15,281 bases of DNA, from positions 1 through 15,281 of the forward strand of contig CAZDGK010000029.1 in NCBI GenBank assembly GCA_964505035.1, read 5' to 3'. The notes under the pieces are model-generated. The model had not been told where the DNA came from, searched no databases, and saw nothing but the letters and a program-made list of their open reading frames with translations. The position numbers and the translations under genes were made by a program. Of the stretch, positions 1 to 8,236 are shown one piece after another (position 1 is the first letter of the stretch; each line of letters opens with the position of its first letter). The stretch is from CAZDGK01 sp964505035. Its GTDB lineage: Bacteria > Patescibacteriota > Saccharimonadia > UBA4664.

Positions 1-3000
1 AGGCGTCCACGTTCGCAGTCGTAATGTTGCCATTAGAGCTAAAGTTGCTCAGGCGTAGCTCGCTGTTTTGGGTCGAGCCATTATTGATCAAGGCCCCGGT
101 ACCAGCCGTGTTGAGCGTCCCTACCTGTAGCGTCCCCTGAGCCGCCGTGGTCGTTGTCGTCCGGCCGAGCGTCACGCCCGTCGTGCCAGAGCCATTACCC
201 AAGCCCAGCGTGCCAGTCGCATCCACCACCAAGTTGCCAGTATCGGTAATGTTACTGGCTAGCGTCAGCGCACCGTTGTTGTCCACCTTGAACCGAGCCG
301 CATTATTGAGCTGGAAGTTCAGGAAGTCCGCCGACGACGCGTTAGGCAGGTTGATGCCCAGATAGGTGCCGTTGCCACTCGCGCCCGACAGAGCGTTGCC
401 AAACTGCACCAGCGAGCTAGAGCCACTGGCCGCCGGTGCTCCATTCACCACCAGCTCGGCCGCGCCCGTACCGCTCAGTGTCAGCGTATTGTTGGCCGCA
501 ATCGTCGTCGCCCCGGCGATCGAACCAGTTGCCGTAATGCCCCCACTGTTGTTGGCCAAGCCACCACTCAGACTCAGACCACCACTCATAGTATTCTGCG
601 ACGCACTCGTCACCGTGAGCGTACCCGACGCCAGTGTCCCGGCCACCGTCGTGTTGCCCACCGTACTCACCGAGAACCGGCTAGCCTGCGTGCCGCCCTG
701 CGTACTCTGCAGGTCGATCAAGTTACCCGTGGCATTATTGAGGGTGTTATTAGCAAAGATCAGCGCCTTTCCAGCCCCGAGGCTATTACCGCCCTGCACG
801 ATAAAGGCCGAACCGGTCGCGCCACCATTCTCCAGATCGAGCACGCTACCCGCCGCATTGGTACCATTGCTGTTCGTGAAGGTATAAAGCTTGCCGGTAC
901 CCGCATCGGCGCTGGCCGTATCGGTCGAGTTGCTGCGCAGGAAAATGCCAGTGTACGACGTCGCGCACGAGGTAGTGTCGGTCGTACAGATGGTGTATGG
1001 CCCAGCGCCAGCCGGGCTCGCAAAGTTGTACGTGCCAGTGCCACTAATGCTCGCAAAGCCCACCGTCACCGTGTTGCCACCGTTGGTCGCTTTGAGCACT
1101 GTGCTACCATTGCCCTGCACCGTCACGGCCGTGCTGGCACCGCCCACCGTCAGCGCACTCGCCGTCGAGCCCACCGTCGGCACTGCTGACACAGTCTGGA
1201 ATGTCACCCCCTCCGCCGTGGTCTTGCCACTGGCCACATCCACCGTCAGCTGCGACGTGCCGGCGGCGTTCTGCACATCAAATGCCGCCGAGCTGTCATT
1301 GGTGTTCTTGACCGTGATCGGCGCGGTCACCAAGCCGTTCAGTTGCAGCTGACCCTCGTGGTAGGCCGTCGGGGCAGTCAGCTCAAGCTGCGCACCATCA
1401 ATGTAGAACGTCCGGCTCGTCGAGTCGTTTTGCGTTATATACACGTACGCCCCCGCCGATTGCACGCCAGCCGTAAAGGTACAGCTAAACCGCTGCCAAG
1501 TATTCGTCACCGTCCCCGTACCGCAGTTCGTCTCACCACCGGTCGAACCCGCGTTCGAGTTACCGAACCGCACCGTAAAGTTGCTTCCACTGGTCATGGC
1601 CCAAAACGACAAGCCGTAGGGCTGTGTGTTGGTCAGCTGTGGACTTGGCACGTACTTTACGCCGTCGTTAGAGGTCGCGCTCGTCACCAGCTTCAGGCTC
1701 GCCACACCAAACAGGGTCTGGTCGGTACTAGCAAACGTCAGTGTCGGACCGCCCCGCGCTGCCCACGCCCCGGCCGTCGCGCTCTCAAAGCTCGGGTTGC
1801 CGAACAGATTGGTGTTGGTAGTGTCGGCCAGCAATAGGTTGTCGCTGTTGCTGTTTTGTACCTGGAAGGCCGTCGCCGAATCGGTGCTGGTCTTGAGCGT
1901 CCCACCCGTGCTCTGCAGCGTGGCGGTCGTGGCGCCCGATTGCATGGTGATCGTACTACTGGCGTTCGTCGAACCCAGCGTCAGCACCTGCGCCGCCCCA
2001 CTATTGCTACCAATCTGGATGTTGTGCGCGGTCGCGCCATTGCCAATCGCGATCGACGGCGTGCCACTCGAACCGCTCGCCCCGCCCTCAATCGTGGTGG
2101 CGCTCGTCGTGTTGGCCGAGCCAATGCTCACGCCCTCCACTGCCGCGCCCGTGCCAATGCCGATGGTGTGCGCCGCTGCATTAGTAGCAATGCTCACGGT
2201 GCCAGTATTCGTGTTACCAATCGTGATCGTCCCAGCATTGCCGCCGCCGCTCGCCCCCGCGTCCAGCGCCAGCGTGCTGCTAGCCGCCGTATCCTGGACT
2301 GTCAGGTTGCCGGCACTCGTGCTCCAAATCGACGTCCCGCTAGCCGCCAGGTTCAGTCCCGTCGTGCTGGCCGTCGTGATCGTGTCCACACCGCTAGCCG
2401 AGCCGCCAAACGTCAGCGCGCTGGCCGTAAACGTATTGGTGTTGTACGTCCCCGTCACCACCACATTGCCACCAATCGACGCATTGCCGCTAATGTTGAA
2501 GCCCGCCGTCTGCACCGATGCCGTCTGGTTCTGGATGTAGCCGGTGCCAATCGCGCCGCCGCCGTTACAACTGGTACCCGAGTCCGTACACACCGTCGTG
2601 CCGGCATTTGGCACGTTCAGCGTCGTTGTGGTCGTCGGCGCCGTAAACTGCAGCTTGGTAAAGTTAGTCCCACCCGCGTCGTAGAACGTCAGCCCCGAGC
2701 CGCTGGCCTTGCCGCGCAGGTCCAGCGACGCGCTCGAGTGACCAAAGTTGATCGAACTCGCGTTCGTCTGGCCCACACTCAAGATACCAGCCGTACCGCT
2801 CGAGCTACCATGCGTACCAGCGTCCACGACTACGTTGCCACTGTTGCCTGTCGTGCCTGTAATATCGCCAGATTGGAAGCTCACATCGGCCGTCGTCCCC
2901 GACGTCCCCGGCAAAGTCTCAAACAGTGGCGCAATCAACGACACATCAGCCCGGCCACTTGTATCAATATGGAAGCTAGCCGTGGCCTGGGCCGTCGCCG

Positions 3001-5482
3001 TTACCGCCAGGTTCTGGACAAAAGCCGACGATGACCCAGTCAGGAAGCCACAGTTCGTGTCGTTTTGGTAGCAGACATTCTGGTTGCCCGCCAGCGCCGG
3101 GAACGTCACGTTCGTCACACCCGACGGCGCCGCAAACTTCAGCGTCGTAACATTGCCAGCCGACCCAATCGTCCAGGTGCTAGCCGAGCTCCCAAAGAGC
3201 GACAGCGACGATGACGTCGTGCCAATATTCTGCAAATTGCTATAGGTCACGGCCGAGCTGATACCGCTGTTTTGCAAAACCCCTGCACCCGAAATAATCT
3301 GGCTCCCATTCACCCGCAGCACATCCGTGTAGCCAGTGTTGGCAAAGTTCAAGCCGTAGTTCAAACCGCCGCCACCGGTCGTCGGCGCCGCAAAGCTAAT
3401 CGCGTTCAGGACATTCGTGCCCGAGCTGGGCGACGTGTTGTTAGTGGCCGCGATGTTGAGACCCTGGACCGTCACGCCAGCGCCGCTGTTATTATTGGCC
3501 ACCGTCATACTGTCGGCGCTACCCGCGGCGACACCCGAGTTGAACGTTTGAGTGATACTACCACCGGCAATCGTCACGTTCTTGCCACTACTCACCGACG
3601 TGTTGCCGTTGAGCGTAATCCCGCCCGAGCCCGCCTGCACGTTCGTGGTGCTCGTCCCGGCCGTCGAACCGACCGTCACCGTATTGCCACCCGCCGGGTT
3701 GCCGTCGGCGATATGCACCACCTTGGTACCCGTACCAGCCGGGTCACCGGTGCCAATGTTGATCGTGTCCGTGTTGCCCGTCAGTGTGTTTCCAGCACCC
3801 ACCGTGATAATGCGACTCGCGTCAGCCGTGGCATTGGCAATGTCGATGCTGGTCACCCGGTCACTATTACCGAGCGCCAGGGTCGCGGTGCCGTTGGTAC
3901 CATTACCCGAATTCGACAGGATGTTGACCGCAATCGTACTGGCGCTCGTCTGGTTACTCGAGCCGCTGGCGATATTGATGGTCTGCGTGTTGGTACTGCT
4001 CGGCACCGTGTTATCAATCGTCAGCGTCGTCGTGCCGTTTGACCGGCCGATATTGATGCCGCCGCTACCGGTCGTCTTGCCAATGTTCACGGTACCGCTA
4101 TTGACCGTAGCAATATTGACCGTGCCGTTGGCGGTCGTACCCGTACCGGCATCAATGTTCACGTTGCCGCCGTTGGTAGTGGTCGCGCCGCCATTGGCAT
4201 CCCCACCCTGCAGCGCCAAAGTCCCGCCGGTACAAGCCGTGCCGCAGGTGGTGCTCGTCGTGTTGCCGCCCTTGAGCGTCTCTGTGGCCCCCGTGCCATT
4301 ATTAGCCGAAGTCGCTCCCGGCTGGATCGTCAGCGCTGCAGCCGTCGCGGCATCCGCCGTGTTGATATCCTGAGTCTGACCACCCACCAGCGTCGCCACA
4401 CCACTCGAGCTCACCGCAAACTTGCTCGCGCCGCCGTTTTGCAAATCGAGCAGCGTGCCGGCCGTCGCCGTCACAAACAGCGCCGTGCCAGTGTTGTTGC
4501 CGTTGTCGAGCTTGAGCACGCCGCTCGCCACAGCCGAACTTGAGTTAGTAAACGTATACAGATTGCCGGCCGCCGTCACCGCAAAGCTCGATGTGTCGGT
4601 GGTGTTCTTAGCTAGGTAGCCCGTCGCGCTCGCCACCTGGTACGTCGAGCTACAGGTGGCAGCCGTCGTCGTACAAATCGTACCGCCCGCATCTGGGAAC
4701 AAAATACTGTTGTTGCCAGTCGGGTTCGTAAACTTGACCGTGGTCGTATTGGCGCCGTTCGTCGCTGTGATAGCCGAACCACTCGCCCCCGATGCACCCT
4801 GCAGCGTGAAGTTGGTCGTGGTCTTGCCCACCGTCACGCTCGTGGCATTGCTACCGCCCACCGCCAAGGCGCCGCCGCTCAGCGCATCCACCGCCGGCGA
4901 TAGCACGCTCGTCCCAGCCTGCACGGTGCCACTCACGTTCAGGCTACCCGTTTGCGCCGAGCTCGGGTTTAGCTGCGCGAAGTCGCTCGCGTGCAAGCCC
5001 TGCAGCGCGTCGCTATTGAAGGCATACGGGCTTGCCGTGAAGCGAATCCGCGGCGTCATCTCGCCGTCGCTGTTGAAGTTGATGCCCAGATAGATGTTGT
5101 CGGTGTTAAAGTCCACGCTCCCCGGCAGGCTCGTCGTGTCACCCAGATTGGTCTGGAACACACCGTCCACCGTCGACAGCGATTTGGTCTCCGTCCAGGT
5201 CGCCGAACCGCCCGAACTCGCCGTGTACAGCTTAAACACAAACGTGTAGCTAGCGTCAGCCACGTTTGTGCCGTCGCTGTTGACCACCTTGCCCTGGAAG
5301 CTAATTTGCTTGAGAATGCCCGCCGCAGCCGTGGCCGGCAGCGCCGTCAAAGCACCCGCCATCAGGCTCACCAGCACCGCAAACACACCAGTCGCCGCCA
5401 GCGCCCTGGTTACTATGTGACGGTTCACTCCCGCTTTTACCCGAACAATCCGGCTCACTCGGAGACGATTGGGTACGCGCAC
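1..5482 (-). CDS. Giant secreted beta-strand-repeat fibre protein with carbohydrate-binding-like domain (3' end outside window)
   Basis: One minus-strand frame stays open from about 5482 to base 1, giving at least 1,827 codons without a stop; the C-terminus is outside the window. Numbering from 5482, residues 1-54 form a long signal peptide (basic RIVRVKAGVNRH, then a hydrophobic stretch ending PATAAA). Residues ~55-165 form the N-terminal domain often found on fibre-like bacterial surface proteins: QISFQGKVVNSDG, WTETKSLSTVDGVF, then EMTPRIRF and SPYAFN. Long Thr/Ser/Gly/Asn-rich stretches of short beta repeats follow (VNIG, INIG, SIAIG types), resembling phage tail fibres. A carbohydrate-binding-module-like domain lies at ~1226-1378 (starts FGNPSFE; contains LSFWAMTSG, WQRFSCTF, FYIDGAQLEL). 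Four cassettes carry a Cys pair. Starts GTG 5482, 5458 and 5428 are all in frame and none has a good SD; 5428 would give a more usual 36-residue signal peptide. Likely a surface adhesin or fibre; the ligand is unknown. Confidence 0.88.
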   Translation of the reverse strand, partial: MRVPNRLRVSRIVRVKAGVNRHIVTRALAATGVFAVLVSLMAGALTALPATAAAGILKQISFQGKVVNSDGTNVADASYTFVFKLYTASSGGSATWTETKSLSTVDGVFQTNLGDTTSLPGSVDFNTDNIYLGINFNSDGEMTPRIRFTASPYAFNSDALQGLHASDFAQLNPSSAQTGSLNVSGTVQAGTSVLSPAVDALSGGALAVGGSNATSVTVGKTTTNFTLQGASGASGSAITATNGANTTTVKFTNPTGNNSILFPDAGGTICTTTAATCSSTYQVASATGYLAKNTTDTSSFAVTAAGNLYTFTNSSSAVASGVLKLDNGNNTGTALFVTATAGTLLDLQNGGASKFAVSSSGVATLVGGQTQDINTADAATAAALTIQPGATSANNGTGATETLKGGNTTSTTCGTACTGGTLALQGGDANGGATTTNGGNVNIDAGTGTTANGTVNIATVNSGTVNIGKTTGSGGINIGRSNGTTTLTIDNTVPSSTNTQTINIASGSSNQTSASTIAVNILSNSGNGTNGTATLALGNSDRVTSIDIANATADASRIITVGAGNTLTGNTDTINIGTGDPAGTGTKVVHIADGNPAGGNTVTVGSTAGTSTTNVQAGSGGITLNGNTSVSSGKNVTIAGGSITQTFNSGVAAGSADSMTVANNNSGAGVTVQGLNIAATNNTSPSSGTNVLNAISFAAPTTGGGGLNYGLNFANTGYTDVLRVNGSQIISGAGVLQNSGISSAVTYSNLQNIGTTSSSLSLFGSSASTWTIGSAGNVTTLKFAAPSGVTNVTFPALAGNQNVCYQNDTNCGFLTGSSSAFVQNLAVTATAQATASFHIDTSGRADVSLIAPLFETLPGTSGTTADVSFQSGDITGTTGNSGNVVVDAGTHGSSSGTAGILSVGQTNASSINFGHSSASLDLRGKASGSGLTFYDAGGTNFTKLQFTAPTTTTTLNVPNAGTTVCTDSGTSCNGGGAIGTGYIQNQTASVQTAGFNISGNASIGGNVVVTGTYNTNTFTASALTFGGSASGVDTITTASTTGLNLAASGTSIWSTSAGNLTVQDTAASSTLALDAGASGGGNAGTITIGNTNTGTVSIATNAAAHTIGIGTGAAVEGVSIGSANTTSATTIEGGASGSSGTPSIAIGNGATAHNIQIGSNSGAAQVLTLGSTNASSTITMQSGATTATLQSTGGTLKTSTDSATAFQVQNSNSDNLLLADTTNTNLFGNPSFESATAGAWAARGGPTLTFASTDQTLFGVASLKLVTSATSNDGVKYVPSPQLTNTQPYGLSFWAMTSGSNFTVRFGNSNAGSTGGETNCGTGTVTNTWQRFSCTFTAGVQSAGAYVYITQNDSTSRTFYIDGAQLELTAPTAYHEGQLQLNGLVTAPITVKNTNDSSAAFDVQNAAGTSQLTVDVASGKTTAEGVTFQTVSAVPTVGSTASALTVGGASTAVTVQGNGSTVLKATNGGNTVTVGFASISGTGTYNFASPAGAGPYTICTTDTTSCATSYTGIFLRSNSTDTASADAGTGKLYTFTNSNGTNAAGSVLDLENGGATGSAFIVQGGNSLGAGKALIFANNTLNNATGNLIDLQSTQGGTQASRFSVSTVGNTTVAGTLASGTLTVTSASQNTMSGGLSLSGGLANNSGGITATGSIAGATTIAANNTLTLSGTGAAELVVNGAPAASGSSSLVQFGNALSGASGNGTYLGINLPNASSADFLNFQLNNAARFKVDNNGALTLASNITDTGNLVVDATGTLGLGNGSGTTGVTLGRTTTTTAAQGTLQVGTLNTAGTGALINNGSTQNSELRLSNFSSNGNITTANVDA
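660..1157 (-). repeat. Internal module, copy 2 of the giant fibre gene
   Basis: Second copy of the module at 4390-4875. It reads ALTVGGASTAVTVQG, ATNGGNTVTVGF, Cys pair ICTTDTTSC, then NSTDTAS, LYTFTNSNG, LDLENGGATGSAF, and LIDLQ followed by ASRFSVSTVG. It has diverged from copy 1 and carries an insertion near its end. The copies flank the long central repeat region and the carbohydrate-binding-like domain. Confidence 0.6.
4390..4875 (-). repeat. Internal module, copy 1 of the giant fibre gene
   Basis: This coding segment runs from ALAVGGSNATSVTVG through ATNGANTTTVKF, the Cys pair ICTTTAATC, then NTTDTS, LYTFTNSSS, LLDLQNGGASKFAVSSSG. The same order of motifs recurs at 660-1157, about 3.7 kb further along the gene. 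This points to an internal duplication of roughly 160 residues. Similarity was judged by eye on the translation. Confidence 0.6.
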
Positions 5483-5504
5483 ACCTTCACACAGTTACAT
5501 ATTT

Positions 5505-5533
5505 AGCATAGGCGTTTTACAGATAAAACACAA
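5505..5533 (-). promoter_or_regulatory. Candidate promoter for the giant fibre gene
   Basis: On the minus strand TTGTGT (5528-5533) and TATGCT (5505-5510) are separated by exactly 17 bp, in the AT-rich 77-bp gap between the acetyltransferase stop and the giant gene. The match to TTGACA/TATAAT is only 3/6 and 4/6. Position and spacing support it more than sequence does. It would let the fibre gene be transcribed separately from the genes upstream. Confidence 0.35.
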
Positions 5534-5559
5534 GCGTTTTGAGCAAGAAAATGGCCGGC

Positions 5560-6219
5560 TTATCGGCTCAGTCCAAAGAGCTCCAAACAGTCGGCCACAC
5601 CCTCAACCTTCACGCCGCTCAAACGACATCGCTCCCAGCTTACCCGGTCAAGCCGCATCAGTCGCTCTACCGCCGGCTGCCCACGCCGGCTCACCACCCG
5701 CTGGCCATTGTCCACGTACCCCAGCTTGCGCGACACCGCCGCCGACCGCGCATTCTCCGCGTAAAAGTCCGTATACGCCTCTGCCACCTGCAAACAGCCA
5801 AACGCCAGCTCCAAAGCCGCCGCCCGCATTTCCGTACCAAGCCCCTGGCCCTGGTAGCCTCTCCCAATCCACGAACCGGTCCGCACCGTCCGCGCCACCA
5901 CGAAGTCCTCGGCCCACACATCCTGCAGACCAATCGGCTTCCCATTCAGATAAGCCACCAACGGCAGCCGCCATTCATTGCTGTCCCAAGCAGACAGCGC
6001 CTTCCAGTACCGCCGCAAAAATTCCCGCTCCATCAGCGGTGACGGGTCATACATCCAGCGCATCTGAAACTGTGGCTCGCCGGGCGCATTCAGCGACCGC
6101 GCCTCAAGCGCCAAGGCCGCCACTTCCTCGCCCACCGCCAGCTGTAGTGTCAGCCTCGGGCCCACCACCCGCAGACCAAAGAGCGGCCAAATATCAGCCA
6201 GCGCGCTGCGAGCCGTCAT
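5560..6219 (-). CDS. GNAT-family N-acetyltransferase (RimJ/RimL-like)
   Basis: A 219-residue soluble protein of the GNAT superfamily, which transfers an acetyl group from acetyl-CoA to an amine of a protein N-terminus, a side chain or a small molecule. The acetyl-CoA-binding P-loop is visible as RGYQGQGLGTEMRAAALELA (about residues 120-139). The usual late motif ENARSAAVSRKLGY (about 155-168) precedes a C-terminal strand region. No signal peptide or membrane segment is present, so it acts in the cytoplasm. The frame is open upstream to 6330, but the ATG at 6219 is preferred: it overlaps the preceding gene's stop as ATGA, and the extra 37 residues would be a low-complexity Gly/Ala run read in a second frame over that gene's C-terminus. 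Its coupling to surface-protein genes is odd; the substrate cannot be told from sequence. Confidence 0.85.
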   Translation of the reverse strand: MTARSALADIWPLFGLRVVGPRLTLQLAVGEEVAALALEARSLNAPGEPQFQMRWMYDPSPLMEREFLRRYWKALSAWDSNEWRLPLVAYLNGKPIGLQDVWAEDFVVARTVRTGSWIGRGYQGQGLGTEMRAAALELAFGCLQVAEAYTDFYAENARSAAVSRKLGYVDNGQRVVSRRGQPAVERLMRLDRVSWERCRLSGVKVEGVADCLELFGLSR

Positions 6220-7166
6220 GCTCGCCCCCGGCGCCGGCGCGGCCGCCACCACAGCCACCACGCCAGGCCACCCGCCGCCGCCAGCGCCCCCACCCCCACC
6301 AGCCACACCACCACCATGCCGGCATACCACACCTGCGTCGTCAATGTCTTGGTCTGCGTCGTGCCGTCATAGCGATAGGTCGTCGTGATCGTGTATTCGC
6401 CCGGCATCCAGGCAGCTCCCACACTCACCAATGGCGTCCGGTAGCGCCGAAAGCTCTCCGGCAACACAATCCCCGACTCCGCATTGAGCGCCCCCCGCCG
6501 CACCAGCCGGCCCAATGGGTCCTTCACCTCCACCACCCCCCGCGGCGTCACGTGCACATTACCCACATTCTCAAACCGTTGCTCCAGCTGGCCCGGCAGC
6601 CGCCACCAGCCCCCGTCACCCAGTTGCGATATTAGACCCAGGTCCGGCACGGCGCCGCCCTCCTTGCTCACCAGCACGAGCGATGACAGCACCTGCTTCA
6701 CGCCCACCTGCGAATTGTTCTCTGGCGACTGGTCGCTCACCGCCGTCGCCAACACCGCCCCGTAGTGCCCGCCCGGCGACAGCGACTGCTTGTTTTCCAC
6801 CACCACCTCCACCGTCTGTGAGGCCCCCGGCGGCAGGTACAATGCGTCCTTCTCCAGCGTCATCCAGGCCGCCAATCCGTACCGGCCGCTCAGCTTATCC
6901 GCCGGGTCGCCCAGAAACGCCACGCCGCCCTCCTCGTCCAGCGACCCAAAGTCCGTCGTGCTCAGCTTGAAGCTCTGCCCCACCCCGCTAAAGTTGCTAA
7001 ACTCCACCTCCAGCCGCACCTCAGCCTGGTCCTGCTTGAGCGTCACCTGCTGCACCGCCGGCGTCACCGCGAGGCCAGTCGTGCTGGCCGCTTCGGCCAC
7101 CTTCGCCACACCTGCCCACGCCATCATCAAAACCACCGCCAGCCCCCACCAGCGCATCTTGGCCAT
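6216..7166 (-). CDS. Membrane-anchored DUF916/WxL-interacting-protein-like protein (gene G)
   Basis: Using ATG 7166 the product is 316 residues. A signal peptide (MAKMRWWGLAVVLMMAWAG, cleavage near EA|AST at ~26) leads into an extracellular region of beta-sandwich type. It has TPAVQQVTLKQDQ near the N-terminus, SPGGHYGAVLATA around 131, and a second domain with FENVGNVHVTPRGVVEV (~198-214) and PGEYTITTTYRYDG. A transmembrane helix follows (~282-305) with a cytoplasmic tail RPRRRRGRA. This layout matches DUF916-type proteins, which in Gram-positive WxL systems hold secreted subunits at the wall. It is a diverged paralogue of the gene just upstream (FANTGNVHVIPAGTIFV at the same place). ATG 7166 begins 2 nt after that gene's TAG, so translation is probably coupled; an upstream in-frame start at 7280 would overlap that gene heavily and was not used. 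Confidence 0.7.
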   Translation of the reverse strand: MAKMRWWGLAVVLMMAWAGVAKVAEAASTTGLAVTPAVQQVTLKQDQAEVRLEVEFSNFSGVGQSFKLSTTDFGSLDEEGGVAFLGDPADKLSGRYGLAAWMTLEKDALYLPPGASQTVEVVVENKQSLSPGGHYGAVLATAVSDQSPENNSQVGVKQVLSSLVLVSKEGGAVPDLGLISQLGDGGWWRLPGQLEQRFENVGNVHVTPRGVVEVKDPLGRLVRRGALNAESGIVLPESFRRYRTPLVSVGAAWMPGEYTITTTYRYDGTTQTKTLTTQVWYAGMVVVWLVGVGALAAAGGLAWWLWWRPRRRRGRA

Positions 7167-7168
7167 GG

Positions 7169-8233
7169 CTACTTTTGACGCCCCAGCCGCCGCACGCCCC
7201 GGTAAGCGCCCCGCGCGATCATGTACAGGCCGCCCACGATGAGACCCACGATCAGGACAAGTGCTCCCAGAATCCGCCACGGAATCACCCAGAAGCTCAC
7301 GCTCGCCTCCACCGGCACATCCCGGTGGCCGTCATCGTAAATCGCCAGTAGGTGAGCGTAGTAGTGCCCAATCCGAATCTTGCCAATCTGGCTCAAGTCC
7401 CACACCAGGTGCTCAATCGGCTGGCCCTTTTTGTCCAATACCGGCTTACCATCCACCAGCTTCTTCTCGTAGTGCGGGAAGCCCACCGACCAGTCATCGC
7501 TATAAATCCGCTTGGTTCCCGGCAGTATATTCCCGTAGCTCGGGTTCAGGTCGACCGTCTCGACCTGCTTGCCGCCCCGCGACACGAAAATCGTCCCAGC
7601 CGGGATCACGTGAACATTACCAGTATTAGCAAACTTCACATTGAAGGTCACCGGCAAGAATTCATACACCGAATGGTCCGTCCCAAACGAGTCAATCGTC
7701 AAGGTCCGCTTAGCATTGGGCGACCGGGCCTCTAGCAAGATCAGCACCGCCGTCGCACCATTTACGACGTTACTACCACCAGACGATTTGGCCGGATGCG
7801 CCCGCGAAAACGTCACGGCATAGTAGTAGCCAAACGCTGCCGTCTTTGGCAGGTTAATCGTCACATGCACCGTCTGCCATACGCCCGTCGGCGCCGTAAA
7901 CTCAGTCTTGTCGAAGTGGATCCAGTCAAAGTAGTCGTCACCCGGCTGCCGGTCCGCCAGCATTGGCTTGCCAGTATCGCCATCGGCCGTAAACTTCTGC
8001 AAACCCACCTTGAGCACCTCAGTGGCGCCGCCGTCCTGCTTCACCCGCAGGTCAGTCGTCACCGTCTTGCCAGGGTCACCAGTCAGGTTGACCACCAGCG
8101 GGCTAATCGTCAGGCTCAGCGGCGCCGTCGGTGCAGCCGGTTCGTCAGCCGCCATCGCCACCGGAGCCAGCGGCGCCAGCAGCTGCATCGCCACCACACC
8201 CACCAACCCCATCCTGGCCAGTACCTGCCTCAC
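7169..8233 (-). CDS. Membrane-anchored DUF916/WxL-interacting-protein-like protein (gene F)
   Basis: 354 residues. The N-terminus is a signal peptide (RQVLARMGLVGVVAMQLLAP..., cleavage near AMA|ADEP at ~28). The extracellular part starts LSLTISPLVVNLTGDPG, a typical opening of DUF916-like domains, continues to FGYYYAVTFSRA (~134-145), and has a second beta domain with FANTGNVHVIPAGTIFV (~201-217) and IGHYYAHLLAIYDDG. A transmembrane helix (~318-340) and a basic tail ending VRRLGRQK anchor it. The start is GTG 8233, 3 nt after the stop of the secreted gene upstream; ATG 8212 is an alternative. No strong SD is visible, which fits translational coupling. By analogy with WxL-interacting proteins it could retain the secreted subunits encoded just upstream; this is inferred from gene order and layout. 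Confidence 0.7.
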   Translation of the reverse strand: MRQVLARMGLVGVVAMQLLAPLAPVAMAADEPAAPTAPLSLTISPLVVNLTGDPGKTVTTDLRVKQDGGATEVLKVGLQKFTADGDTGKPMLADRQPGDDYFDWIHFDKTEFTAPTGVWQTVHVTINLPKTAAFGYYYAVTFSRAHPAKSSGGSNVVNGATAVLILLEARSPNAKRTLTIDSFGTDHSVYEFLPVTFNVKFANTGNVHVIPAGTIFVSRGGKQVETVDLNPSYGNILPGTKRIYSDDWSVGFPHYEKKLVDGKPVLDKKGQPIEHLVWDLSQIGKIRIGHYYAHLLAIYDDGHRDVPVEASVSFWVIPWRILGALVLIVGLIVGGLYMIARGAYRGVRRLGRQK

Positions 8234-8236
8234 GCT

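Noticed and set aside
1..5482. CRISPR-like or satellite repeats in the repetitive left third.
   Set aside because: Repeats are short, degenerate, in frame and translate to beta-repeat protein; there is no constant repeat with unique spacers.
147..5506. Many long plus-strand open frames (for example 1626-2540, 1856-3034, 3552-4373).
   Set aside because: They lie antisense to one continuous minus-strand frame with a signal peptide and recognisable domains. Their translations are low-complexity (Val/Leu/Pro or Arg-rich), lack SDs, and follow from the sparse stop codons of GC-rich DNA.
5525..5540. AAAAC...GTTTT inverted repeat after the acetyltransferase gene as a terminator.
   Set aside because: Only five mostly A-T pairs and no clear U-run; it overlaps the candidate promoter of the giant gene.
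6219..6330. N-terminal extension of the acetyltransferase to 6330.
   Set aside because: It would add a Gly/Ala run read from another frame of gene G's coding end; the ATGA start at 6219 fits the GNAT domain better.
5469..6970. Plus-strand frames opposite the acetyltransferase and gene G (5469-6635, 5539-6042, 6515-6970).
   Set aside because: Pro/Arg/Ser-rich shadow translations opposite well-supported genes; no family features.
7167..7280. N-terminal extension of gene G to 7280.
   Set aside because: The extra residues are Arg/Gly-rich, overlap gene F by over 100 bp and come before a complete signal peptide starting at 7166.
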